From Chryseobacterium suipulveris (GTDB taxonomy: Bacteria > Bacteroidota > Bacteroidia > Flavobacteriales > Weeksellaceae), in the NCBI RefSeq assembly GCF_022811685.1, contig NZ_CP094532.1:397501-461500 (forward strand): DNA of 64,000 nucleotides, read 5' to 3'. The position numbers were made by a program, and so were the translations under genes. Position 1 is the first letter of the stretch, and each line of letters opens with the position of its first letter. Under the pieces are notes generated by a model. That model saw nothing but the letters and a program-made list of their open reading frames with translations. It made no database searches and had not been told where the DNA came from. This document shows positions 29,127 through 38,253 of this stretch, piece after piece.

Positions 29127-29196
29127 GCACACCTACGGCGTGCCTTGAATTCAAAACAAATTTTTTGGCTACACAGATATTATTCCCACGGAATAA
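29127..29196. repeat. Hairpin doublet with CGTRG loops (copy 1)
   Basis: Two short hairpins in the 90-nt spacer between convergent genes: on the minus strand TTATTC-CGTGG-GAATAA (29180-29196) and GCACGC-CGTAG-GTGTGC (29127-29143). The loop CGTRG is constant while the stems differ. The same arrangement occurs at 59102-59165. Confidence 0.6.
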
Positions 29197-29209
29197 AGTT
29201 TCGTTAATC

Positions 29210-30361
29210 CTACAGAATTCTATGCCGCTCAAAAGTTTTCGTGCGGTCGAACAGATAGCGGTACGTCGCTAATTTTCTGGTAACTTCAGTTTCAAGGTTT
29301 TCTGCGATCTTCATCATTTTCGGATTGAAATCTCCGATCCACTGCATTTCGTAATCCTCGAAATCGGTGGTTTTGCGGAAATGTTTTGTGCCTTCCCAAA
29401 TCATATAGCCGTCGATTCCCTTTCTTTGCCATTCGGGAACGATCCCGAAAACCAGTCCAATCATTTTCCTGTTCTTGGTAAATTTTTTCACCAGCAAAAA
29501 TTTCAGTTTCTGCCAAATCCCGAATTTTCCGTCGAGATGTTTGAACCATTGGTTCAGGTCGGGAATGTTCATCCACATCGCGATCGGTTTTTCGTTTTCG
29601 TAGATGAACCAGGAAATATGTTCGTTGATGATCGGCTTCAAAGAATTGAAAAGTTTCAGTGTCTGTGTTTCGGTGAGCTGTTTTCCTTCTCCGTGACTTG
29701 CCCACGCTTTATTGTAAACTTCGGTAAAATCTTTGGCGAATTTTCCAAGGTCTTTAACTTTCAGTCTTTTTGAGGAAATATTTTTGTTTTTGGAAATCCT
29801 TGCGTGCATCTCCATGAAATTTTCGGCAACCGAATCGTGCACTTTCCTGCCAAAACACAATTGGTTAAAGTAAATCTCGAAACCATAATTTTCGAAAAGA
29901 TTTTTATAATAAGGAGGGTGGTAATTCATCCCGTAAAGTGGCTCGCTGAATCCTTCGATGAGTAGTCCCCAGAATTTGTCGCGTTCACCGAAATTGATCG
30001 GTCCGTCCATCGCCTCCATTCCTTTTTCGGCGAGATGGTTTTTAGCGAAATCAAAGATGAAGTTTGCGGTTCGCTGGTCATTGATACAGTCGAAAAAACC
30101 GATTCCTCCGGTTGGCTGTTCCTGTCGGTATTTTTTGTTGATGAAGATGGCGACTTTGCCCACTGTTTCATTATTCTCATTCAAAAAAAGAAACCGCTCA
30201 CATTCGCCGGAACGGAAAAACTTATTCTTCTTTTTGTCGAAAACCTCCTCAATATCTTTATCTAATGGTCGGATGTAATTTTTGTCATCGCTGAAAATCC
30301 GAATAGGAAAATCCAAAAATTCTTTCCGCTGTTCGTGGGAAACCACCTGTACTGCCTTCAT
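29210..30361 (-). CDS. GNAT-superfamily-like protein of unknown function
   Basis: A 383-residue protein recognised as a conserved Bacteroidota family (YghO-like) with two acetyltransferase-like halves. Visible features are VGKVAIFINKKY (strand of the first half), DGPINFGERDKFWG and YGMNYHPPYY in the middle, and GLVFGIVPEWQRKGIDGYMIWEG, which matches the V-P-x-x-Q-x-K/R-G acetyl-CoA loop of GNAT enzymes. The substrate is unknown; some databases misname the family. Cytoplasmic; no neighbour suggests a pathway. Confidence 0.7.
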   Translation of the reverse strand: MKAVQVVSHEQRKEFLDFPIRIFSDDKNYIRPLDKDIEEVFDKKKNKFFRSGECERFLFLNENNETVGKVAIFINKKYRQEQPTGGIGFFDCINDQRTANFIFDFAKNHLAEKGMEAMDGPINFGERDKFWGLLIEGFSEPLYGMNYHPPYYKNLFENYGFEIYFNQLCFGRKVHDSVAENFMEMHARISKNKNISSKRLKVKDLGKFAKDFTEVYNKAWASHGEGKQLTETQTLKLFNSLKPIINEHISWFIYENEKPIAMWMNIPDLNQWFKHLDGKFGIWQKLKFLLVKKFTKNRKMIGLVFGIVPEWQRKGIDGYMIWEGTKHFRKTTDFEDYEMQWIGDFNPKMMKIAENLETEVTRKLATYRYLFDRTKTFERHRIL

Positions 30362-30441
30362 ATCTCAAAATTAAAAAAATATTTACCTTAACGATAAAAT
30401 ACCTCTGATTTTTTCATTAATTTTATAGAAAGTTACCCACT

Positions 30442-30960
30442 TTGAAAAAATCACTGGTTCTTTTCGCCCATCCCTATTTCGAATATTCTACGACCAACGT
30501 TGAATTAATCAAGGTTTATGAGGAATCGGGCAGTTTTGAGTTTAGGGATCTTTACGAGGAATATCCTGATTTCCATATCGCCACTTTTCGGGAAAGAAAA
30601 CGGCTGCCAAATTATGACCGCCTGATTTTTCACTTTCCATTGATTTGGTTTGGTGTTCCGCCGCTTCTAAAACTTTGGATGGATGAGGTTTTCGATATGA
30701 ATTGGTTTTCTGAGGACGATCATCCTTTAAGCAACAAAGATGCGGTAATCATTGTAACCATCGGTGGCAAAGAAGAAAATTATTCTACAGAAGGACTTTA
30801 TGAAACCACAATCGATAATCTCATGCAGCAGCTGACGCTTTCTCTAAAAGTTTACAATATCGAGGTCCAGGAAATTATCGCGGTTCATGATGCGGATGAT
30901 TTGGATCAGGAACAACTGGAAAAAATCTGCCAAGAAATTAAGAAAAAACTGGAAATATGA
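30442..30960 (+). CDS. NAD(P)H oxidoreductase, KefG/KefF-like ancillary subunit
   Basis: A 172-residue flavodoxin-fold protein (Flavodoxin_2 family). Visible motifs are LVLFAHPYFEYSTTN (FMN phosphate loop), FHFPLIWFGVPPLLKLWMDEVF and VTIGGKEENY. Homologues bind KefB or KefC and are needed for full potassium efflux. The stop codon overlaps the start of the adjacent KefC-like gene (ATGA at 30957), so the two are translationally coupled, which supports the role. Assignment as KefG versus KefF is not resolved. Confidence 0.85.
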   Translation: MKKSLVLFAHPYFEYSTTNVELIKVYEESGSFEFRDLYEEYPDFHIATFRERKRLPNYDRLIFHFPLIWFGVPPLLKLWMDEVFDMNWFSEDDHPLSNKDAVIIVTIGGKEENYSTEGLYETTIDNLMQQLTLSLKVYNIEVQEIIAVHDADDLDQEQLEKICQEIKKKLEI

Positions 30961-32798
30961 TGGCGGAAAACTCACTCGCATATACTGCACTCGTATTTTT
31001 AGGAGCGGCGATCGTGATGGTTCCGCTGGTTCGTCGGCTTGGTCTGAGTTCTGTGATTGGATTCATTCTGGGCGGAATCATCATCGGTCCTTTCGGCTTA
31101 AAATTAACCGGAAGAGAAGCTGCAGACATTATGCATACTGCGGAATTCGGAGTGATCATGTTGCTTTTTCTGGTCGGTTTAGAAATTGAGCCAAGAAAAT
31201 TCTGGGTCATCCGTAAAAAGATTTTCGGGATGGGTTTGAGCCAGGTTGTGATTACCGCACTTATTTTGTTTGTCATTTTCTATTTTGCAAAATGGCGTCC
31301 CGATCAGGCGATTGTCGCGGCATTGTGTTTCTCGCTATCATCCACGGCGATTGTTTTGCAAACCCTGAAGGAGAAGAATATTTTCCGAACCGACGCGGGT
31401 GAAGCTTCATTTTCGATTCTGCTTTTTCAGGATATTTCGGTGATTCCGATTCTGGCTCTGCTTCCCATCATTGCAAAAAAATCCGACGAAGATGAAAACC
31501 AGATCCTCCTGCAGTATCTTCCGGATTGGTTGCAACCGTTCTCCATTATTTTGGGAATTGCACTTTTGATTTTCATGGGAAGATATGTCTTTGTTCCATT
31601 TTTAAGGTTTGTTTCCAGATCGGGGATGAACGAGCTATTGACTGCATCTTCACTTTTCCTCGTTATCGGAGTTTCCGAACTGATGTATTCTGCGGGTTTA
31701 AGTGCGGCACTAGGAGCGTTTATCGCTGGCTTAATGTTGGCGAACAGTGAATTTCGACACGAATTGGAAAATCAGATTGAGCCGTTCAAGGGACTGCTTC
31801 TCGCGCTTTTCTTTGTGAGCGTGGGATCAACCATTAATTTTCATGTGATCATGCAGGATCCGATGTTTATATTCACGGTTGTCGTGGTCGTACTCATTGT
31901 AAAGTTTTTGGTTTTGTACGGCATCGGGAAGTTTTTCGGGTTAAAGACGAACCAAAATCTTCTCGTGGCATTCGCGCTTTCACAAGTGGGTGAATTTGCC
32001 TTTGTACTGGTGAATTATTCCACAAAACTCTACTTGCTAAGTCCACAATTGACGGCGCAACTGATGGCGGTCACTGCAATTACTATGTGTATAACTCCTT
32101 TGCTTTTAATTCTTAATGAAAAGCTGATCGAGCCAAGGACGACTTTTACCAAAAAAGAAGAAAATAAACTGGGACCGATTGTGCAGCAAAAAATAATCAT
32201 CATCGGTTTCGGGCATTTCGGAAGCACTGTTGGCCGACTTTTGAGAGTGAATGGAATTCGTGCCACGGTTTTAGACAACGATCCGGAGCGGGTGAATCTG
32301 CTTCGTTCACACGGCTTCAAGGTGTATTATGGTGATGCGACCAAACCTAGAGTTCTTCGTTCAGCTGGAGCAGAAACTGCAGACATTCTCATTCTGTGCC
32401 TTGATAACGCCGAAAGCAATAAGTTTATTCTGACCTACGCCCGAAAGAATTATCCGCAGCTGAAGATTTTTGTAAGAGCCAAAAACCGTCTCGATGCTTA
32501 TGATTTCCTCAACAATGGCGTTGATAATATTTACCGCGAAACTTTGGGAACCGCTGTTGAAATGGCAGTAGATGTGCTGAAAACTACGGGAATGCGTTCA
32601 TACGCAGCACGAAGATTGGGACGAAGATTTATGCTCATTGACAAAGCGATGGTACGAAAACTCGCAAAAGAGCAGCTTCAGGACAACGTAACTTTCACGA
32701 TGAAGCAGTCATTAGAACGGGAAGCAGAGCTCCTTGCAGAAGACAGCCACTCCTTCGACGAATCCCAATGGAATGAGAATGAGGAATATATGAATTAA
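30957..32798 (+). CDS. KefB/KefC-like glutathione-regulated potassium/proton antiporter
   Basis: A 613-residue CPA2-family inner membrane antiporter: about 12 membrane segments in residues 1-385, with the KefC-type loop ALCFSLSSTAIVLQ and FQDISVIPI, then a RCK/TrkA-N nucleotide-binding domain (IIIIGFGHFGSTVGRLL, then LDNDPERV and YGDATKPRVL). It exports potassium with proton entry to protect from electrophiles, gated by glutathione or its adducts in Proteobacteria; the ligand in this organism is not shown. It overlaps the oxidoreductase gene by 4 nt. The start could be either of two consecutive ATG codons. Confidence 0.92.
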   Translation: MMAENSLAYTALVFLGAAIVMVPLVRRLGLSSVIGFILGGIIIGPFGLKLTGREAADIMHTAEFGVIMLLFLVGLEIEPRKFWVIRKKIFGMGLSQVVITALILFVIFYFAKWRPDQAIVAALCFSLSSTAIVLQTLKEKNIFRTDAGEASFSILLFQDISVIPILALLPIIAKKSDEDENQILLQYLPDWLQPFSIILGIALLIFMGRYVFVPFLRFVSRSGMNELLTASSLFLVIGVSELMYSAGLSAALGAFIAGLMLANSEFRHELENQIEPFKGLLLALFFVSVGSTINFHVIMQDPMFIFTVVVVVLIVKFLVLYGIGKFFGLKTNQNLLVAFALSQVGEFAFVLVNYSTKLYLLSPQLTAQLMAVTAITMCITPLLLILNEKLIEPRTTFTKKEENKLGPIVQQKIIIIGFGHFGSTVGRLLRVNGIRATVLDNDPERVNLLRSHGFKVYYGDATKPRVLRSAGAETADILILCLDNAESNKFILTYARKNYPQLKIFVRAKNRLDAYDFLNNGVDNIYRETLGTAVEMAVDVLKTTGMRSYAARRLGRRFMLIDKAMVRKLAKEQLQDNVTFTMKQSLEREAELLAEDSHSFDESQWNENEEYMN

Positions 32799-32817
32799 GA
32801 CTGCTTAAAATTTTCTT

Positions 32818-33396
32818 CTATTTAATAAAATTTTCGTTGATCGCAAAAATATGCTGCTGCAGTTCGGGGAAGAACCGGTCGAACTGTATTTTCAGCTCGG
32901 GTTTGTTACTGAGGAAAGTTTCGAAAACGGGTAGGTCTTTCTCCAGATATTTGGCTTTGTTGAGGACGTTTTGGATTGAAAATTTAATTCCCCAATCTTC
33001 ACGGTAATTGTAGAGCCAGTTGTCTTTTTCCATTTTTTCCAGCATCAGAATGAGATTGATGGGAAGGAGTTCCCGGTATTTTCTGAAAGTATTGTACACT
33101 TTTTGGGAATGATCGAAAAGTTGTTTTTCTGGGATTGAATTGGCGAGGAAATAATCAAAACTTACATCGACGAACGCTCCTGAATACAGACGGACAAGCG
33201 GACTGAACACTTTCTTCGCCTCCGAAATTGCAGGATGTGAATCGGTAAACGTATCGATTTCGCGGTGGAGGGTAATTCCTTCTTGAATTTTTTCCGGAAA
33301 CGAAAAGCGCTCGCTGTTTCGGATAAAGTCTTCGAGAAACTGTCCGACTATTTGCTCGTCGGTAAAAGTGAGGTAGGAGTGGGCGAGGAAATTCAT
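32818..33396 (-). CDS. Acyl carrier protein phosphodiesterase-like protein
   Basis: A 192-residue DUF479/AcpH-like protein. The N-terminus MNFLAHSYLTF and ITLHREIDTFTDSHP match the HD-related metal-binding motifs of AcpH, which removes phosphopantetheine from acyl carrier protein. Length matches. It ends 3 nt from the MazF-like gene stop side and lies in the same direction, so it may be read from the mazEF promoter. Biochemical activity of the Bacteroidota branch is inferred. Confidence 0.8.
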   Translation of the reverse strand: MNFLAHSYLTFTDEQIVGQFLEDFIRNSERFSFPEKIQEGITLHREIDTFTDSHPAISEAKKVFSPLVRLYSGAFVDVSFDYFLANSIPEKQLFDHSQKVYNTFRKYRELLPINLILMLEKMEKDNWLYNYREDWGIKFSIQNVLNKAKYLEKDLPVFETFLSNKPELKIQFDRFFPELQQHIFAINENFIK

Positions 33397-33399
33397 TGA

Positions 33400-33738
33400 T
33401 TACAAATCGAGGACGATTTTCAGGTTTCTCTTAAGTTTTGTTGCTTGTATTTCGTTTAACATTCCAATTCTTTTGATGAAACGGTCATTGTCTATTGCAC
33501 GGATTTGGTCGACTAGAACATCTGATTCTGCGCTCAATCCATTAATATCTGCAGAAAGCCGCAATCGCAGAATCTGGGAGTTTTGCAAATTCGTTGTGAT
33601 GGGACAAATAATCGTTGATGGATGTGCAATCTCGTTCAGGTCGTCGGTTTGAATGATTACAACCGGGCGAACTTTTCCTGCTTCTGTACCGAATTGTGGC
33701 TCCAAATCGGCGAGCCAAATTTCATTCCGGTATTTCAT
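33400..33738 (-). CDS. MazF/PemK family mRNA interferase toxin
   Basis: A 112-residue toxin of the CcdB/MazF fold. The N-terminal RNA-binding core YRNEIWLADLEP, the strand GKVRPVVIIQTDDLN with the catalytic Arg, and the TIICPITTN strand are all present. The start ATG 33738 lies inside the antitoxin gene (17 nt overlap), indicating translational coupling; the frame to 33753 is less likely. It is predicted to cleave mRNA at short recognition sequences when freed of its antitoxin. Confidence 0.9.
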   Translation of the reverse strand: MKYRNEIWLADLEPQFGTEAGKVRPVVIIQTDDLNEIAHPSTIICPITTNLQNSQILRLRLSADINGLSAESDVLVDQIRAIDNDRFIKRIGMLNEIQATKLKRNLKIVLDL

Positions 33739-33958
33739 CTTCCAGTGCTTCAAATTCTTTTAAAACCTTCATTGATTCTTCACGTACCAATAGCGATTCT
33801 TTTTTCAGCTGAGCTCGCAGCATTTCTCTCTGTTGAGCTTTATTATAGAAATCGATCGCTTCGTTGATGTAGCGGTTTCTGGGCTTTTTCTTGGTTTTGA
33901 GGATGTCTTCAGTTTCCCTGAAAATATCGTCATCGATCTTTAGCGAAATAGTTTTCAT
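33722..33958 (-). CDS. Ribbon-helix-helix antitoxin (MazE-like)
   Basis: A 78-residue protein: an N-terminal ribbon-helix-helix DNA-binding part (TISLKIDDDIFRETEDIL...RNRYINEAIDFYNK) and a charged C-terminal tail that would wrap the MazF toxin. It overlaps the toxin gene by 17 nt. It is the first gene of the unit and its own promoter contains an inverted repeat suited to autoregulation. Confidence 0.88.
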   Translation of the reverse strand: MKTISLKIDDDIFRETEDILKTKKKPRNRYINEAIDFYNKAQQREMLRAQLKKESLLVREESMKVLKEFEALEDEIPE

Positions 33959-33967
33959 ATTAATTTG

Positions 33968-33995
33968 GTATATACTTTTTGGATATACAAATATA
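33968..33995 (-). promoter_or_regulatory. mazEF promoter with overlapping operator
   Basis: On the minus strand a perfect -7 box TATATTTG (33988-33995) is followed by the inverted repeat GTATAT-N9-ATATAC (33968-33988), which would cover the transcription start. This is the usual place for antitoxin autorepression. Confidence 0.6.
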
Positions 33996-34030
33996 ATGCA
34001 AAAACGAATATGAAAATTTCTTAATTTAAA

Positions 34031-35377
34031 TTAAAACAGAAATTCGTGAAAATCTTCAATTTTGCTCACTTCAACGATAGTGATGCCGAATTTTCTCTTA
34101 GGGATTTTGTTGAGGTTGGAAATAAAGATCTTTTCGTAGCCCAACTTTTCGGCTTCAGAGATTCGCTGTTCGATTTGAGGAACCGGACGAATTTCACCAC
34201 TCAAACCAATTTCGCCGGCAAAACAGAAATGTTCAGAAATGGCAATGTCTTCATTTGAGGAAAGAATTGATGCGACCACCGCCAAATCCAGTGCGGGATC
34301 ATCGGTTTTGATTCCGCCGGTAATGTTCAGGAAAACGTCTTTTGCACCCAATTGAAATCCTGCTCTTTTTTCTAAAACGGCGAGAAGCATATTCAGCCGT
34401 TTGGAGTCGAAACCGGTACAGCTTCTTTGTGGCGTTCCATAAACCGCGGTGGAAACCAATGCCTGAATTTCAATCAGCATCGGTCGGTTTCCTTCGAGGG
34501 TTACGGCGACTGAATTCCCGGAGAGTTCCTCGGATTTCTTGGTAATGAGGATTTCGGATGGATTCTTGATTTCCTTCAAACCCTGCGAAATCATCTCGTA
34601 AATCCCGATTTCTGCAGTAGAGCCGAAACGGTTTTTGTTGGCGCGCAACAATCGGAAAAGGTGATTTCGGTCGCCATCGAAGTTGAGTACGACATCTACC
34701 ATGTGTTCTAAAACTTTTGGACCTGCGATTTGTCCATCTTTAGTGATGTGACCGACAAGAAAAACCGGAGTGTTTGTTTCTTTCGCGAACTTGATAATTT
34801 CGTTGGAGCATTCACGGATTTGCGAAACGGTTCCGGGTGAGCTTTCTATCAGCTGGCTTTGTAAAGTCTGAATGGAGTCGATAATGATGAAATCGGGTTT
34901 CAGTTTTTTGGTTTCGTGAAGGATTTTCTCAACAGAAGTTTCGGTAAAGAGGAAGCAGTTTGGGTTTTGCAATTCCGTTAACCGGTCGGCTCTCATCTTG
35001 ATTTGCGACGCGCTTTCTTCACCGGAAACATACAGGATTTTCTTCTTCATTTTTAATGCTAACTGAAGAAGAAGCGTGGATTTGCCGATTCCAGGTTCAC
35101 CGCCAATCAAGGTAACAGAGCCCAAAACAATTCCACCACCGAGAACGCGGTTCAGTTCTTCGGAAGGGGTTTTAATCCGCGGTTCCTCATTGGTTTCAAC
35201 TTCGATAATGTTGATGATGTGCTGCTTGCCTTTATCCGAAAAACTTTTCGACGGAGATTTTTCTACGATTTCTTCCACCAAAGTATTCCACTGTCCGCAG
35301 TTTTTGCATTGACCAAGCCATTGCGGATATTGCGTTCCGCAGTTCTGACAGAAATATGCTGTTTTTAGTTTTGCCAA
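34031..35377 (-). CDS. radA: DNA repair protein RadA
   Basis: A 448-residue RecA-family helicase-like protein that promotes branch migration in recombination. It has the C4 zinc finger CQNC-x10-CKNC (Cys10, 13, 24, 27), Walker A GEPGIGKST (93-101), the RadA signature KNRFG and a C-terminal Lon-like (S16) domain. The length is standard. Upstream lies a degenerate TTCAAACCTCAAAC array, and no clear promoter was identified. Confidence 0.95.
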   Translation of the reverse strand: MAKLKTAYFCQNCGTQYPQWLGQCKNCGQWNTLVEEIVEKSPSKSFSDKGKQHIINIIEVETNEEPRIKTPSEELNRVLGGGIVLGSVTLIGGEPGIGKSTLLLQLALKMKKKILYVSGEESASQIKMRADRLTELQNPNCFLFTETSVEKILHETKKLKPDFIIIDSIQTLQSQLIESSPGTVSQIRECSNEIIKFAKETNTPVFLVGHITKDGQIAGPKVLEHMVDVVLNFDGDRNHLFRLLRANKNRFGSTAEIGIYEMISQGLKEIKNPSEILITKKSEELSGNSVAVTLEGNRPMLIEIQALVSTAVYGTPQRSCTGFDSKRLNMLLAVLEKRAGFQLGAKDVFLNITGGIKTDDPALDLAVVASILSSNEDIAISEHFCFAGEIGLSGEIRPVPQIEQRISEAEKLGYEKIFISNLNKIPKRKFGITIVEVSKIEDFHEFLF

Positions 35378-35394
35378 GATTGAATGAATGATTT

Positions 35395-35465
35395 AAGTTC
35401 CAAGTTCCGAGTTTCAGGTTTCACGTTAATTCTTCAAACCTCAAACTTCAAACCTCAAACTTTCC
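35395..35465. repeat. Degenerate CTCAAACTTCAAAC array
   Basis: Imperfect tandem of 8-bp words (TTCAAACC, CTCAAACT) in the radA-yceI spacer. The same words are at 38627-38650 before yidC and at 55424-55440. Confidence 0.7.
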
Positions 35466-35504
35466 TGTTTCGGTTTGCAATTTACGAATGATAATCCAAA
35501 AAAA

Positions 35505-35532
35505 AACAGCCGCCTAAAAAAAGGCAGCTGTT
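35505..35532 (-). terminator. Terminator of the yceI gene
   Basis: AACAGC.GCC / GGC.GCTGTT stem with a 7-nt A-loop and one internal mismatch; on the minus strand it is followed by T9. Confidence 0.75.
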
Positions 35533-35556
35533 CCATAAAATATGATTGATCCGTGT

Positions 35557-36084
35557 TTAGTTAGCCACAATGTTTACAGTGATTTTTAGGGCGTCACCAG
35601 TTCTTACCCCCATGAATCCAGGTCTTTCCATTCCGAAGTCAGAAAGTTTCATGTCTTCTGTTCCGGTGATATTATAGGAGTTTCCGTTTTTCACAACATT
35701 TACAGGTAAGGTTACATCTTTTGTTACACCTGCGATGCTCAATTTTCCGGTCAAGTTGCCTTTTCCAACAGGTAGTGACGCAGCGGTGAAAGTAATCGTT
35801 GGGTTTTTGTCAGCTTTCAAAGCAGCGTAAGCTTTGTTATCCATCATTTTACCTTTTGTACTTACCAAGTTTTTTGCAGGCATTGTGAATCTTACGTTGG
35901 TAATTGCGTTTCCGCTCACAGTTCCGCTAAATGTTGCAGAAGACGAGGTCATCGTCCAGTCGTGCATTGGTGAAGTTCCGTCAACAGCTACTTTGGTAGA
36001 TTTTCCGGTGATGTTTTGTGCGTTTACAAATCCGAACATGGAGATTGCAAAGAAGGCAAGAACAAGTTTCAGTGAATTTTTCAT
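35557..36084 (-). CDS. YceI family periplasmic lipid-binding protein
   Basis: A 175-residue secreted protein (signal peptide ending ISMFGFVNAQ) with the YceI lipocalin-like fold: SPMHDWTM, the strand FTMPAKNLVS...MMDNKAYAALKADKNPTITF (in part) and the C-terminal LKITVNIVAN. YceI proteins bind polyisoprenoid or other lipids. It forms a single transcription unit divergent from pyrG. Confidence 0.88.
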   Translation of the reverse strand: MKNSLKLVLAFFAISMFGFVNAQNITGKSTKVAVDGTSPMHDWTMTSSSATFSGTVSGNAITNVRFTMPAKNLVSTKGKMMDNKAYAALKADKNPTITFTAASLPVGKGNLTGKLSIAGVTKDVTLPVNVVKNGNSYNITGTEDMKLSDFGMERPGFMGVRTGDALKITVNIVAN

Positions 36085-36269
36085 TTTATAATTGTTTTAA
36101 AGTTAAATTCAATATTTTTCTTTCTGTCTCTTGGACAAATTTTCTGATGTAAAGTTAAAGCGATTCCCCCTGAATTTCAATGACAAATCTCATGTTTAAG
36201 TTATGAAATAAATCACCCAGAAAGAGTGGTAAACATTTGTTTAAATTTTATTATTTCCACCAAATACAG

Positions 36270-36301
36270 ATTGCCCCATAAAAGTTTTTAAGCTAACTTT
36301 G
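36270..36301 (+). promoter_or_regulatory. Promoter of pyrG
   Basis: ATTG (36270-36273), 20 nt, TAACTTTG (36294-36301): a good match to TTTG-N20-TAnnTTTG, predicting a transcription start a few bases before the ATG at 36317. Confidence 0.6.
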
Positions 36302-36316
36302 CGCAAACCTAATCTA

Positions 36317-37924
36317 ATGAGTAAAAAGAACACCAAATACATCTTCGTCACGGGAGGTGTTACTTCATCTTTGGGTAAAGGAATTGTGTCGGCATCGCTT
36401 GGTTTGCTGTTAAAATCAAGAGGTTTCAAGGTCACCATCCAAAAGCTCGACCCCTATATCAATATCGATCCCGGAACTTTAAATCCATACGAACACGGCG
36501 AATGTTATGTAACCGAAGACGGTGCTGAAACTGATTTGGATTTGGGCCATTATGAGCGTTTTCTTGATTCGCAGACTTCGCAGAATAATAATGTGACGAC
36601 CGGGAAAATTTACCAAACCGTCATCGAAAAAGAGAGAAAGGGCGACTTCCTCGGGAAAACGGTTCAGGTCATCCCACATATTACTAATGAGATTAAGCGG
36701 CGGATAAAGATTTTAGCCAAGAAAGATTACGACATCATCATTACCGAAATTGGCGGAACAGTGGGCGATATCGAGTCGCTTCCGTATATCGAATCGGTTC
36801 GCCAGCTGAAATGGGAACTGGGCGAGAACAACTCGATGGTGATTCATTTGACGCTGCTTCCTTACCTGTCTTCAAGCGGGGAACTGAAGACCAAACCTTC
36901 GCAGCACTCTGTTCGTCAATTAATGGAAAGCGGAATTCAGGCGGATGTTTTGGTTTGCCGAACCGAGTATAAAATCCCTAAAGAGCAGCGTGCGAAATTG
37001 GCGCAGTTCTGCAACGTTCCTTTGGAAAATGTAATTGAATGCAAAGATTTGGATACCATTTACGAAGTTCCGCTCTACCTGCAAAAGCAGGATTTTGATG
37101 ATGTGGTGTTAAAGGAACTTGGCCTGAAATCTGACAAGGAAGCCGATTTGAAAGACTGGAAAAACTTCCTGAAGAAATATCAAAACCCCAAAAAGAAGGT
37201 GGAGATTGCTTTGGTCGGGAAATATGTTTCGCTGCAGGATTCGTACAAATCCATCGCGGAAGCGTTTATTCACGCCGGTGCAGATTTGGAGACTGAAGTG
37301 AAGATTCGATGGGTTTACAGCGGTGACATTACTAAAGATAATGTAGAAAACCTTTTCAAGGGAATTGACGGAATGCTGATCGCTCCAGGTTTTGGCGACC
37401 GCGGAATTGAAGGAAAGATTCTTTCGGCAAAATATGCGAGGGAAAACAACATCCCGCTTCTCGGTATTTGTTTGGGAATGCAGGTGATGACGATCGAGTT
37501 TGCAAGAAACGTTTTAGGAATGGCTAAAGCCAACTCGATGGAATTCGACACTTCGACTCCTGAACCTGTAATTTCATTGATGGAGGAACAGAAGAATGTG
37601 GTAGAAAAAGGCGGGACAATGCGACTTGGCGCGTGGAAATGTTCGTTGAAAGCGGGTTCGAAACTTTCAGAAATTTACGGAGCAAAAACAATTTCGGAAA
37701 GACACCGACACCGTTACGAGTTCAACTCGGAATTCAAAGATGAGTTTGAAAAAAAGGGCTTAGTTCCAACAGGATTTAACCCCGAAACAGGTTTGGTGGA
37801 AACGATCGAGTTGAGCAATCACCCGTTCTACATCGGTGTGCAGTACCATCCCGAATACAAAAGTACGGTGGCAACGCCGCATCCTTTATTCAAGGCGCTG
37901 ATTAAGGCGGCGACAAAGAAATAA
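36317..37924 (+). CDS. pyrG: CTP synthase
   Basis: Makes CTP from UTP, ATP and glutamine. The 535-residue protein has the amidoligase domain (TKYIFVTGGVTSSLGKGI at the start, DPGTLNPYEHGE) and the class I glutamine amidotransferase domain (LLGICLGMQ with the catalytic Cys, and HPEY with His near residue 512). The start is the ATG at 36317; the frame extends to 36299 but would overlap the -7 box. In relatives pyrG is often followed by yidC; here a DUF4160/DUF2442 pair lies between them. Confidence 0.97.
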   Translation: MSKKNTKYIFVTGGVTSSLGKGIVSASLGLLLKSRGFKVTIQKLDPYINIDPGTLNPYEHGECYVTEDGAETDLDLGHYERFLDSQTSQNNNVTTGKIYQTVIEKERKGDFLGKTVQVIPHITNEIKRRIKILAKKDYDIIITEIGGTVGDIESLPYIESVRQLKWELGENNSMVIHLTLLPYLSSSGELKTKPSQHSVRQLMESGIQADVLVCRTEYKIPKEQRAKLAQFCNVPLENVIECKDLDTIYEVPLYLQKQDFDDVVLKELGLKSDKEADLKDWKNFLKKYQNPKKKVEIALVGKYVSLQDSYKSIAEAFIHAGADLETEVKIRWVYSGDITKDNVENLFKGIDGMLIAPGFGDRGIEGKILSAKYARENNIPLLGICLGMQVMTIEFARNVLGMAKANSMEFDTSTPEPVISLMEEQKNVVEKGGTMRLGAWKCSLKAGSKLSEIYGAKTISERHRHRYEFNSEFKDEFEKKGLVPTGFNPETGLVETIELSNHPFYIGVQYHPEYKSTVATPHPLFKALIKAATKK

Positions 37925-37946
37925 ATTTTGTATTTTTACAAATAAA

Positions 37947-38253
37947 ATGCCCAAGCTTTACGAAATATTTTGGTCTTATTATTTTGTTTTACTCGAATGA
38001 GCACGAACCTATTCACTTTCATTGCAAATTTCAGGAGAAAGAAAGCAAAGCGGAGATTATTTTTGAAGACGGCAAGTTTGTTGAAGTGAGAATTAAAGAG
38101 GTTAAAGGAAAAGACTCCTCTCGACGAAAAAAAAATCTCAAGAAGCTGAAAAAGCTTGTCGAGTATTATCGTGACGATATTGTTAGAAAATGGATAGATT
38201 TCTTTGTATATAATAAAGAAATAAAATCTGAAAAAATCACTAAAAAAATATGA
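37947..38253 (+). pseudogene. DUF4160 family protein, frameshifted near the start
   Basis: From ATG 37947 the frame reads MPKLYEIF and then stops early. Removing one T from the TTTT run at 37968-37971 gives GLIILFYSNEHEPIHFHC and an open frame to 38253, matching DUF4160 proteins (conserved YSNEHEPIHVH). The restored length is about 101 residues. Its TGA overlaps the next gene's ATG, as expected for a coupled pair. Homopolymer error or true frameshift cannot be separated here. DUF4160 proteins are often encoded with DUF2442 partners; function is unknown. Confidence 0.7.
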
